In this document: one piece after another, positions 1 to 6,164 of the stretch
Numbering within the stretch: the first letter of the stretch is position 1
How the letters are laid out: every line of letters begins with the position of its first letter
From: Candidatus Eiseniibacteriota bacterium
Lineage (GTDB): Bacteria; Joyebacterota; Joyebacteria; Joyebacterales; Joyebacteraceae
NCBI GenBank assembly: GCA_030609605.1
Contig: JAUWBY010000089.1
Span: 1 to 8,474 of the forward strand
DNA length: 8,474 bases
Direction of reading: 5' to 3'
The notes under the pieces: generated by a model
Databases searched by the model: none
Seen by the model: the letters and a program-made list of their open reading frames with translations, nothing else
What the model was told of the DNA's origin: nothing
Made by a program: the position numbers and the translations under genes

Positions 1-1552
1 CCATCCTCGCGACAGGATTCCCTCGGTCATCCACTACTCTCGACGACGATATTGCTACCTGCAGGAGTTGACCATCCCTTTTTCTGCCCGTCAACTCGCC
101 CGTCCAACTTCCCTCCACCGTTGCCTTCATCGCCTCTTCCAGCTCGTGCTCTTGGTCGGGGTGACAGAATGAGATGTTCTTCCCTACGAGTTCCTCTCTC
201 GAGTAGCCAAACATGTCGGCATACACACGGTTCACGTACGTGAGCCTACCATCGAGATCTGCCATGACTATGGCATCAACGGCGCCGTCAACAGCCTGCG
301 AGAACAGCTTCAGTTGCTGCTCTGCGTGCTTGCGGTCGGTGATGTCCTGAAACGAGTTGATGAACTGAACTACTCCATCTTCTCCTGTCTGTGCTGCTGA
401 CGCAACGGATGCCCAGAACACAGTGCCGTCCTTGCGTTTCAACCGTATCTCTAAATCCCTGACAGGGCCGCTTCCGAGGAGTTCACGGAACCGCTTCCTG
501 TCCTTCTCTTCACAGTAGTGACGAGCAGCGGGTACCTTGAGGAAGTCCTCCTTCGAGTCATATCCGAGCATCCGTAGCGCGGTCGCATTCACTTCGGTGA
601 CGCCTCCATCCGGAGTACTGATCGAGATGCCGACGGGGGCGCTTTCCATCAAGGCCCGGAACCTCCTGTCCGACACCCAGGCCTCCTTCTCTGCCCGCGT
701 ACGTGCCTCTTCGTCCTCAATGCTCTGGATGGCAAAGGCCACATCACCTGCCATTTCCTTCAGTAGATCCACTTCGTCGTCGTCAAAAACATCAGAGGTT
801 CCGGCGTAGACGCTGAGCGTGCCGCAGACCCTCTCTCCAACGACAAGCGGCAGGATCACCGAGGACACGTATCCGCGCTTGAGTGCCTCTTCACGACATG
901 ACGCGAACCGCGGATCATGGGCGATATCCCGCACCACCAACGGCTGCCTCGTCTTCACTGCCGTTGCGATGGCGTCCTCTCCGCGTTCGGAATCGTCCCA
1001 GGTAGCGTTGATCTTCGACAGGTATCCCTCTTCGTGTCCCGCGTGCCCCGCGGGGACAACGCGCGGGGAATCCTCTTGAGTGAAACCGATCCAGACGAGC
1101 CGGTATGCCCTCGTCTCAGCGAGGATGCGGCAGGCCTCGTCCACCAACTTGTTGAGATCCCTCTCCCTGACGATGAGCTGGTTGACGTCTCGGATAGCCC
1201 GCAGGACGGAGTTCACCCGTTCAAGATGGCTCTTTGCGATCTCGAGCTCTTCTTCAACGCGGAGTTTCTCTCGGAAGACGTGGGCGATCAGAAGAACTCC
1301 CGTCAGGACGAGACCCGAGATCGCAAGTCCAATCCCTTCAGCAGCGATCCATCTCAGCGCCTCACCATGAGAGGGAACCAGAATCCCGAGGAGAGTGGCG
1401 ATTCTCCGGCACGCCATGAGGAACACCGCGGACGAGATGAACAACCAGGCGGCTTTTCTTCTCGTGAGAGAGATGAGACGAAATGCACATATCGCCGCTA
1501 CGATCTGCAGGGCGATAGACAGGAAGAGTAGTACAATCCGACTCGTGAACAT
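1..1552 (-). CDS. Membrane-anchored GAF/PAS/PAS sensor protein, C-terminus outside the window
   Basis: This is an uninterrupted minus-strand frame of 517 codons that leaves the window at base 1. The ATG at 1552 is supported by AAGGAG five bases upstream. Visible in order: three hydrophobic helices (about residues 5-25, 34-56 and 68-92), a charged linker helix (95-120), a GAF domain (about 130-280, with DEACRIL, PLVVRDIAHDPRF and SVILPLVVGERVCGTLSVY), a first PAS/PAC unit (about 295-412, ending FQDITDRKHAEQQ) and a second PAS (from about 415, with AIVMADLDGRLTYVN, FGYSREELVG and the PAC portion GELTGRKRDG). By family knowledge this arrangement senses small ligands, redox state or light and feeds a C-terminal output module. 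That module is cut off here. A histidine kinase is most likely, with GGDEF or HTH output possible. The N-terminus lacks a large periplasmic domain, so sensing is probably intramembrane or cytoplasmic. The exported Ig-like gene ends 92 bp upstream on the same strand and could share its transcript. Confidence 0.9.
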   Translation of the reverse strand, partial: MFTSRIVLLFLSIALQIVAAICAFRLISLTRRKAAWLFISSAVFLMACRRIATLLGILVPSHGEALRWIAAEGIGLAISGLVLTGVLLIAHVFREKLRVEEELEIAKSHLERVNSVLRAIRDVNQLIVRERDLNKLVDEACRILAETRAYRLVWIGFTQEDSPRVVPAGHAGHEEGYLSKINATWDDSERGEDAIATAVKTRQPLVVRDIAHDPRFASCREEALKRGYVSSVILPLVVGERVCGTLSVYAGTSDVFDDDEVDLLKEMAGDVAFAIQSIEDEEARTRAEKEAWVSDRRFRALMESAPVGISISTPDGGVTEVNATALRMLGYDSKEDFLKVPAARHYCEEKDRKRFRELLGSGPVRDLEIRLKRKDGTVFWASVASAAQTGEDGVVQFINSFQDITDRKHAEQQLKLFSQAVDGAVDAIVMADLDGRLTYVNRVYADMFGYSREELVGKNISFCHPDQEHELEEAMKATVEGSWTGELTGRKRDGQLLQVAISSSRVVDDRGNPVARM

Positions 1553-1644
1553 GCTGGCTCCTTCCACTTTCTAGTGCGCGCTGCCCGACTGCCATTTGAC
1601 CCCGTAGCCCAACTTGACTTGGGCCGGATGATACGTGCCGGCAA
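1553..1644 (-). other. Short spacer with a perfect 6-bp hairpin
   Basis: This gap separates the exported protein from the sensor gene. It contains GCCCAA (1607-1612), a six-base loop and TTGGGC (1619-1624). No T-run follows on either strand, so it is not a convincing intrinsic terminator. I see no clear sigma70 promoter here, which leaves co-transcription of the two genes possible. Confidence 0.35.
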
Positions 1645-2079
1645 CTATCCCCCCGGCCCCGTCCTGAAGGCCAGCAGGTATGGGACGGCCGGATGTCCCT
1701 CTGGATCCTGGAACGACTGGAACTGATCCACGTTGATCCAGATGGCGTAGGTTTTCTCAGGTTCAAGTACCACGTGGAGCACGCAGGTGCGATTGTCCTC
1801 CAGGTACTCCGTGTCTCCGGCGAGCTGTGGGAAGGAGCCCTCCTGCACGGAGCACCACGACCAGCAATGGCCCGTGACCTTCATGTCCTTGCTGAACGTC
1901 ACGGAGATCTCGCTCAAGCTAGGGTCCACCGTGCGATCGCCGCACAGCGGTTCGGTTCTCACTACTGAGGGAGGAAGCGTCTCGAGCGAGACTTCGTCTA
2001 TGGTCTCACCTGCCAGGCAGTCCGGTGCAGCGGCCACCACAAGCAGCAGAAATAGAAGTGCATGCGTTGCTGTCTTCAT
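1645..2079 (-). CDS. Small exported protein with one SbsA/Big_5-like Ig domain
   Basis: This is a 144-residue protein. The N-terminus is a clear signal peptide: Lys2, a hydrophobic run at about 8-18 (LLFLLLVVAAA), then probable signal peptidase I cleavage after Cys-Leu-Ala at 21-23. There is no good lipobox. The mature part is a single Ig-like domain: VVRTEPLCGDRTVDPSLSEI, then ISVTFSKDMK, and near the C-terminus the block KTYAIWIN, FQDPEGHPAVPYLLAFRT. I recognise that block from bacterial Ig-like domains attached to peptidases and surface proteins of Planctomycetes-like and related bacteria; here it stands alone. It has Cys46, Cys72, Cys76 and Cys99 in the mature part, which could form disulfides outside the cytoplasm. 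Two ATGs are adjacent (2082 and 2079). GGAG lies two bases before the first and five before the second, so 2079 is preferred. Its binding partner is unknown. An extension to 2133 adds residues before the signal peptide and is unlikely. Confidence 0.82.
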   Translation of the reverse strand: MKTATHALLFLLLVVAAAPDCLAGETIDEVSLETLPPSVVRTEPLCGDRTVDPSLSEISVTFSKDMKVTGHCWSWCSVQEGSFPQLAGDTEYLEDNRTCVLHVVLEPEKTYAIWINVDQFQSFQDPEGHPAVPYLLAFRTGPGG

Positions 2080-2214
2080 CATGTCTCCTCTTCCGTAGGA
2101 TCGCTGTGGTACCGGACTGGCCGGAATCTTCAAGACACTCTGTCAGCTTACCTGATAGTCTTGATGCATGACAGGTCTTGGTGTCAGAGTTTAACCCCAG
2201 ATGGAGGGATTGGC

Positions 2215-2619
2215 ATGGATATCCGCACGGTCAGCGCCACGTTCATAACGTCTCATCTCCTAGAAACGCGCCGCTTCTACGAGAAGCACTTCGATGCCAA
2301 GGCAGTGTTCGACTGCGGCTGGTACGTCGTCCTCCGTTTCTCGGGAGCGGACGCGGGGCCAGAGATAAGTCTCATGGAGCCGCGCGACGATGCGCCCGAG
2401 TTCAAGGGTGGAGTCACGCTCAACCTGCACGTTGCGGACGCCGATGCCGTGCACACACGCTTGACCGGAGAGGGCCTGAAGCCGCTCATACCGCTTGAAG
2501 ACCACCCGTGGGGCGATCGCGGATTCGGCGTCGTTGACCCTTCGGGAGTCATCGTCTACTGCTACCACGACATCGAGCCTTCGGCAGAGTTCAAATCAGC
2601 CTTCATCGAGTCGGACTGA
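2215..2619 (+). CDS. VOC superfamily (glyoxalase/bleomycin-resistance/dioxygenase fold) protein
   Basis: This is a 134-residue protein, the usual length for a single-chain VOC protein with two beta-alpha-beta-beta-beta modules. Module 1 contains the typical FITSHLLETRRFYEKHF helix followed by WYVVLRF and ISLMEP strands. Module 2 contains TLNLHVADADAVHTRL, then PLEDHPWGDRGFGVVDPSG and the closing strand VIVYCYHD. His72 sits where second-module metal ligands normally lie. The matching first-module histidine position (around residue 8-13) is not an obvious ligand, so metal dependence and reaction cannot be assigned. Family members include glyoxalase I, fosfomycin/bleomycin resistance proteins and extradiol dioxygenase-like proteins. 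The start is the ATG at 2215 with GGAGG seven bases upstream. The longer upstream reading from 2062 crosses the divergent gene's start and looks non-coding. The gene is divergent from the exported protein and convergent with the AraC remnant, and it appears monocistronic. Confidence 0.88.
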   Translation: MDIRTVSATFITSHLLETRRFYEKHFDAKAVFDCGWYVVLRFSGADAGPEISLMEPRDDAPEFKGGVTLNLHVADADAVHTRLTGEGLKPLIPLEDHPWGDRGFGVVDPSGVIVYCYHDIEPSAEFKSAFIESD

Positions 2620-2656
2620 GGGGATGGTAGCGAGCCCGGTGCAGCCCAACCCAGAA

Positions 2657-2962
2657 TTACGGAGAGCCGCCGGTGGCTGCCGCGATCCGTCTCCTGAGTG
2701 TGCGTTCGCTCATCCCTAGTCGAGGGACACGGCGGGGCGCCAGTCGCACACCCACGAATAGGGTACCCGCCGGTGCGCGTATGCTGTACGGCTCCACATC
2801 AAGTCCGGTCAAGATCGCCGTTCTCTCCCCGGTCGGGGCCAGACATACGATGAGATCGCGGCATCCGTCAGGCCATATCTCGATGGGCTCTCCGTCGGCA
2901 CGAGTGGACCAGACAGTCACGTGTCGTCGGACTCCTGTGTTCGGGTTCACTGGGCCGTTCAC
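2657..2962 (-). pseudogene. Internally deleted AraC-family transcriptional regulator remnant
   Basis: The 101-codon frame joins two recognisable parts of an AraC-type regulator. Residues 1 to about 76 resemble the N-terminal sensor portion found before AraC DNA-binding domains (IEIWPDGCRDLIVCL and APAGTLFVGVRLAP). Residues about 83-101 (LGMSERTLRRRIAAATGGSP) match the recognition-helix end of the second AraC HTH. The remainder of the sensor domain and the first HTH, on the order of 100 or more residues in relatives, is missing between VRLAP and LGMSE. A TAA stop follows GGSP directly, yet the same frame continues as FWVGLHRARYHP, which resembles the next AraC helix, so the stop looks like a second lesion. 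The start is GTG at 2962. A TGC-TATGAT extended -10-like sequence lies at 2978-2985. It should not bind DNA as a normal AraC protein. A functional minimal protein is possible but less likely. Confidence 0.6.
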
Positions 2963-2977
2963 CTTCTGCGGAGGGTT

Positions 2978-2985
2978 ATCATAGC
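2978..2985 (-). promoter_or_regulatory. Possible extended -10 element upstream of the AraC remnant
   Basis: Read on the minus strand this is TG-C-TATGAT, a good extended -10 match (one base from TATAAT), about 16 bases before the GTG at 2962. No good -35 hexamer lies at the usual distance. It could be a leftover promoter of the regulator. Confidence 0.3.
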
Positions 2986-3006
2986 ATCAGTCGAGCGTTT
3001 TGACGC

Positions 3007-4221
3007 CTACGCCACCCCGGCGTCGAGGCCTGGGAAGTGTTCTCGCACCTTCCCGTGCCCGACAAGTCTCGAGAGAATGCGGTAGTTCTTGCGCTCGTGA
3101 CGGATGCGTCCCGCGACGATGGCAGGGCTGATCCGCAGCCGCTCCGCGAACATCTTCACAGCCACGGGCGAGCTCTTCGTGCGCACCGCTGCCCGCTTCC
3201 ATTCATCCTCCGGAATCAGTGCTCTAGCAGCCATTTCGTCTGCCTGTGACTCCAGGTTGTCCCCATCGACATCCAGATCATCGAAGAACCACGGCGAGTC
3301 TCCCTCGCTAAGGTGTAGGGCCACGTGCGCAAGCTCGTGGAGAAGAGAGAACCAGAAGCTGTCGAGCCTGTCGTGCCGTAATGTTAGCGCCACGACGGGC
3401 GTCCCGTCTTCCTGCAGCATCGCCGCGCCGTCGAGGTGCGTCTTGGGAAGGTGGTGCAGAAGCACCAGGTGAATTCCGCTCTTCTCGAGGAACTCCTTCG
3501 CGAGCACCGGGCCGTTGCTGAGGTAGCTGAGTTTGACCAGATCACGCAGGAGTCCCTCTGTGATCGATCCGCTCGCGTACCGCGTGTCGAGCTCCCGCGT
3601 GGCCGCCAGCTGCATGACGCGCGAGCACCAAGCGGCCAGCGCTTGGCTGTCCATGGCGGAGGCCTGGCGAACATGACTCCTGAGAAGAACGTGGTCAAGT
3701 CCACACGCTCCCGGCCCAGAGAAGAACCCGCGCATGAGCTCCTCCGCATGATCCTTCACATCACGCGACGATCCGTCGAACTCAAGCCATGTCCGCCTGA
3801 CCATCTCCTTGACCGGGAACTTCGCCCACTCGACACCCGCGACATCCTCAGGTAGCGTTGCTCCCGCCTCCTGCAGCAGGATATCTGCAGGGATTCCGAG
3901 ACCTCGATGAAGCGCGCGGATCATCTTGAGCGTCAGCGCTCTCTTGCCGCGGAGTACCTCGGAAACCCTGCTGCGACTCCCCAGAAACGGCACGAGATCC
4001 CGCTGCGTCAGCTCCTGCTGCTCCATACGGAACTGGATCGCTTCGATGGCGGTTGGCTTCCTGATTGGGAAGTGCTCATCTTCGTATGTCTTGATGATCA
4101 AGATGAGCAGCTCAAGCTCATCCGCTTGGGGGGTTTGGTCAGCGGGGTCGAGCGCGAGTAGTTCCTCAGCTCTCGTGAGAGCCTCCTCGTACTCCTCTTC
4201 AGTCTTCAACACCTTGAGCAT
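3007..4221 (-). CDS. HigA-like HTH antitoxin fused to ImmA/IrrE-family zinc metallopeptidase
   Basis: This is a 404-residue two-part protein. Residues 1-116 follow the HigA/COG5499 antitoxin pattern: an acidic N-terminal helix (EEEYEEALTRAEELLAL), a helix ending in YEDEHFPI, then an XRE-type HTH (about 67-115, with LTQRDLVPFLGSRSRVSEVL and LTLKMIRALHRGLGI). Residues about 220-385 form an ImmA/IrrE (COG2856) peptidase-like domain: FWFSLLHELAHVALHL carries HExxH at 295-299 and ESQADEMAARALIP supplies the probable third zinc ligand Glu324. The catalytic set is complete. In the family, such proteins either cleave a bound repressor or act as antitoxins. Here the HTH would repress the operon and the N-terminal part would neutralise the toxin encoded just upstream. 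The ATG at 4221 follows GGGGGAG, 9 bp after the toxin stop, so the pair is co-transcribed. The central 120-220 segment is of unclear assignment. Confidence 0.92.
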   Translation of the reverse strand: MLKVLKTEEEYEEALTRAEELLALDPADQTPQADELELLILIIKTYEDEHFPIRKPTAIEAIQFRMEQQELTQRDLVPFLGSRSRVSEVLRGKRALTLKMIRALHRGLGIPADILLQEAGATLPEDVAGVEWAKFPVKEMVRRTWLEFDGSSRDVKDHAEELMRGFFSGPGACGLDHVLLRSHVRQASAMDSQALAAWCSRVMQLAATRELDTRYASGSITEGLLRDLVKLSYLSNGPVLAKEFLEKSGIHLVLLHHLPKTHLDGAAMLQEDGTPVVALTLRHDRLDSFWFSLLHELAHVALHLSEGDSPWFFDDLDVDGDNLESQADEMAARALIPEDEWKRAAVRTKSSPVAVKMFAERLRISPAIVAGRIRHERKNYRILSRLVGHGKVREHFPGLDAGVA

Positions 4222-4230
4222 GATCTCCCC

Positions 4231-4515
4231 CTAGAACTGGCGGCGGTTGTACTCCGCGTGCGTCCCTATCCAAACCACGGACACTGCCTGTTTGTTGAAC
4301 CACACCTTCGCGACCAACCGATACTTGTTGCCGCCAAGACGGAAGATCGTGTTCCCCATCCTGGTCCGGCTGGCGCGTTTGTACACATTGCGGACGTCAG
4401 AGAGTGACCGCCACTCCGAGGATCCTACGTCTGTCAGCCATGCGGTCACGGGTCCCTCTGCTTGCGCGTGCTTTCTGATGAACGCTGCCAACTTGCCTCG
4501 CCGAATGACCTCCAT
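4231..4515 (-). CDS. higB: HigB-family type II toxin (RelE-fold mRNA interferase)
   Basis: This is a 94-residue protein matching the HigB_toxin family along its whole length: an N-terminal VIRRGKLAAFIRKHAQAE helix, the central MGNTIFRLGGNKYRLVAKV strands and the C-terminal VVWIGTHAEYNRR block, which is the family's most diagnostic motif (GTHAEYD in many members). By family knowledge it is a ribosome-associated endoribonuclease that cleaves mRNA and halts growth unless bound by its antitoxin. The start is set at the ATG at 4515 because AAAGG lies five bases before it. The in-frame GTG at 4521 abuts that site and is less likely. The order is toxin first, antitoxin second, as in classic higBA operons. 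It is transcribed from the promoter at 4581-4609. I see no frameshift and the core motifs are present, so it is probably active. Confidence 0.9.
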   Translation of the reverse strand: MEVIRRGKLAAFIRKHAQAEGPVTAWLTDVGSSEWRSLSDVRNVYKRASRTRMGNTIFRLGGNKYRLVAKVWFNKQAVSVVWIGTHAEYNRRQF

Positions 4516-4563
4516 GCGCACCTTTCAAACCAGGGGTCGTGGGGGGAATGACGGGCAGGAGCT

Positions 4564-4620
4564 TGTTACCACTATGCTAGAGTATAACCTGTTCCCACTA
4601 TGGGTGCAACAACAACTATG
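4564..4620 (-). promoter_or_regulatory. Candidate operator: 13-bp direct repeats around the toxin-antitoxin promoter
   Basis: On the minus strand CATAGTGGGAACA (4602-4590) and CATAGTGGTAACA (4576-4564) are identical at 12 of 13 positions and offset by 26 bp. A third, partial copy beginning CATAGT lies at 4620-4608, 18 bp further upstream. One full copy sits between -35 and -10, the other overlaps the expected start site, and the partial copy abuts -35. This is the expected placement for a repressor site, most simply bound by the HTH domain of the downstream antitoxin. Confidence 0.6.
4581..4609 (-). promoter_or_regulatory. Near-consensus sigma70 promoter of the toxin-antitoxin operon
   Basis: On the minus strand TTGCAC (4609-4604) and TATACT (4586-4581) are separated by exactly 17 bp. 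Transcription would start near 4574, giving a leader of about 59 bases before the toxin ATG at 4515. It is the best promoter match in the window and lies inside the repeat array described separately. Confidence 0.7.
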
Positions 4621-4776
4621 TGAGACGAGGGGACGCTCTCTGTGCCCGGCTTTGGCCTTGGAAACCAAAGTCTCGATAAGTTCTGTATAAGCGGCCTCGA
4701 GCGGCGTGTGTGAGGGGCGGGTGCTCTCGGATCGGACAGTCACATCGACGCATGATGGTGGCTGGGGGCTTCTGAT

Positions 4777-5115
4777 TCACGTCTTTCTCACACTCCACCG
4801 TGCAGGTTCGTCATAGAACTCCATCGCGGCGTAGCCCGCGTGGATACGAGCAGAGTGTTCGACACCGGCTGGAATGAAATAGTGGTCGCCTGTCGTGTAC
4901 GTATGCTCGACGCCGTCGATCGTCAGGTCTACTCGCCCCGCGAGGGCGACGCCCCACTGAGCAGCGTGGGTGTGCGCAGGCACGTCCATGTCGCGGTCGA
5001 ACTCCATGAACACGATCTGATGCCCCTCCCCCTGTGAGAGATACGCCGTGACTCCCTCGAACGGGATATCGGCGCGCGGGAGGCTTCGGATGGTGTCGGG
5101 GAATACGCTCTTCAT
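4777..5115 (-). CDS. Small single-domain cupin protein
   Basis: This is a 112-residue single cupin barrel. Motif 1 is VPAHTHAAQWGVALAGRVDL, with the two histidines of HxH (His48 and His50) but Gln where the usual Glu ligand is expected. Motif 2 is GDHYFIPAGVEHSARI, with its histidine ligand (His87). I recognise the N-terminal pattern (VFPDTIRSLPRADIPFEGV) and the AQWG variant of motif 1 from a family of small cupins with no assigned reaction. A metal-binding sugar, ligand or regulatory role is possible. The ATG at 5115 has GGAG five bases upstream. Longer upstream readings, to 5217 or 5671, add sequence not typical of the family. It lies downstream of the membrane protein on the same strand, 246 bp away, and upstream of the toxin operon, which has its own promoter. 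Confidence 0.88.
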   Translation of the reverse strand: MKSVFPDTIRSLPRADIPFEGVTAYLSQGEGHQIVFMEFDRDMDVPAHTHAAQWGVALAGRVDLTIDGVEHTYTTGDHYFIPAGVEHSARIHAGYAAMEFYDEPARWSVRKT

Positions 5116-5365
5116 GGCTGCTCCGTGCGTGTGCTGGGGTGCAGTGCAGTCCGCCGAGAGAAGCAAGCCCGACGGCAGCATGCGCTTGAGGAAGCCTCGT
5201 GCGGAGTTCCTCGACAACTTGCCCTGGCTTGAACATGTCGAGGTTCACGATGGGGATGTCCTTCTCTAGAATCAGGACACTGAGCTTCTCCAGACGTCTG
5301 AGTTCCTTGTCGCTTGCCTCGTTGACATGTACGAACTCAACGGACGCATCAGCCGCGAGCGTCAA
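5116..5365 (-). pseudogene. Possible small or decayed gene between membrane protein and cupin
   Basis: No secure gene is found here, but one minus-strand frame reads as plausible protein from a TTG at 5365 that overlaps the membrane protein's TGA in a TTGA junction. It gives a strand-helix-strand-helix pattern: VEFVHVNE, a charged helix with KELRRLEKLSVLILEKD, then IPIVNLDMF and KPGQVVEELRTRL. After about 5200 this frame becomes arginine/histidine-rich and runs on across the cupin in a shadow frame to 4811. A neighbouring frame (RGFLKRMLPSGLLL, from about 5210) then looks more protein-like, which suggests a frameshifted remnant. There is no Shine-Dalgarno at the TTG. I do not recognise the family. 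Confidence 0.3.
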
Positions 5366-6015
5366 GGCTGCCGCGGCGGGGGCACAGCTGGACTGACAGG
5401 CAAACGCGGCGACTGCGTGCGCCGGTTGGCCGAACGACTGCGCCACGATCGAACGATGTCTGAGTAGGTGCCAATCCATACTCCTAGCGCTACTAGGAGG
5501 ATCGCCTCGAGCACAAACCAGAACAGAAGGCCCAACGAAAGGGGGCTCGCCAAGCGGAAGAAGTAGGCGAGTGCGCCGCTGCCAGAGAGAACAAAGGTGA
5601 CGAGATTGACCAGGCACTGAAACGCCTTGCGCCAGAACCTCCCACCATCCTCTTGATTTACGCGCTCCCACTCAAGAAGAGGACGATCGCCGTCGGGGGC
5701 GCGCTTCTGAATCTTGGGAGCAAGGATATCTCTGATGTACTCCCCGATCGCGGATGTCTTCTGGTCATTGGCTACATAGGTCCAACCCAACACAACGCAG
5801 ACCCAAGGGATAACAAGAAGGGCGACCTGACGAGCGGGAGGGTCGATGAGCACGAATGACATGATCGCTCCAACCGCGCCCAAGGTTACATACAAGAGGT
5901 TGTCGCGGAAGCCAATACGGCTGATCTGTTCATCCTTGAGCTTCTCGAACTCACGGAGATGAGCATCAATCACCGTGGAGTCGCGCGCCGAGACTGGTGT
6001 GTTTCCATTCGCCAT
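5362..6015 (-). CDS. Four-helix integral membrane protein of unknown function
   Basis: This is a 217-residue protein. A cytoplasmic-looking N-terminal amphipathic helix (about 17-36, DAHLREFEKLKDEQISRIGFR) is followed by two close membrane helices (about 39-58 and 62-81), a hydrophilic stretch of about 45 residues (82-130, with NDQKTSAIGEYIRDIL), two more membrane helices (about 131-153 and 159-182), and a basic, proline-rich tail. The pattern of an N-terminal helix ending in R-x-x-LLY before helix 1 and an IGEYIRD segment after helix 2 recalls small uncharacterised bacterial membrane proteins, but I cannot name a family. The ATG at 6015 follows GGGGGAG eight bases upstream. It lies 149 bp downstream of the dGTPase-like gene on the same strand and may be its partner. 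The tail after residue 190 is low in complexity, so the original C-terminus may have been altered by a late frameshift. Confidence 0.78.
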   Translation of the reverse strand: MANGNTPVSARDSTVIDAHLREFEKLKDEQISRIGFRDNLLYVTLGAVGAIMSFVLIDPPARQVALLVIPWVCVVLGWTYVANDQKTSAIGEYIRDILAPKIQKRAPDGDRPLLEWERVNQEDGGRFWRKAFQCLVNLVTFVLSGSGALAYFFRLASPLSLGLLFWFVLEAILLVALGVWIGTYSDIVRSWRSRSANRRTQSPRLPVSPAVPPPRQP

Positions 6016-6164
6016 GCGTCATTCTCCCCCGGGTTGGCTCTGCAATGAACGCGTATCAGCCGCGGCCACCTGACCGATGCTGACGAACCCAATTGACCAT
6101 TCGAACCGCGACGGATGGCCGCGCTTCCCGAATAGCGAGTGTTCAAGGCAATTGGACAATCCCT
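6016..6164 (-). other. Spacer between dGTPase-like gene and membrane protein
   Basis: This 149-bp gap has the ribosome binding site of the membrane protein near its downstream end. Two CAATTG-centred sites of similar context occur (around 6092 and 6151). I find neither a convincing promoter pair nor a hairpin followed by a T-run, so read-through from the upstream gene is plausible. Confidence 0.3.

Noticed and set aside
917..1531. 204-codon open frame on the plus strand
   Set aside because: It lies antisense to the sensor gene, whose GAF and PAS motifs are unmistakable. The product is low-complexity and charged with no recognisable domain.
1362..1766. 134-codon minus-strand frame bridging the sensor start and the exported protein
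   Set aside because: It overlaps both genes in a different frame, is rich in Arg, Ser and His, and shows no domain.
3384..3749. 121-codon minus-strand frame within the antitoxin-peptidase gene
   Set aside because: It is a shadow frame of the 404-residue gene, with Arg/Ser-rich composition and no motif.
4650..4670. Hairpin CTTTGG-9-CCAAAG as a terminator after the cupin gene
   Set aside because: The stem is only six pairs, with a nine-base loop and no following T-run on either strand.
4525..4798. Small minus-strand frames upstream of the toxin
   Set aside because: They run through the toxin promoter and repeats, lack ribosome binding sites and show no domain. A short stretch (PLEAAYTELIETLVSKAKAGH) looks protein-like but has no support.
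4811..5671. 286-codon minus-strand frame as one gene
   Set aside because: Both ends are out-of-frame shadows of the membrane protein and the cupin. Only about 5200-5365 looks like protein, so just that part is reported, with low confidence.
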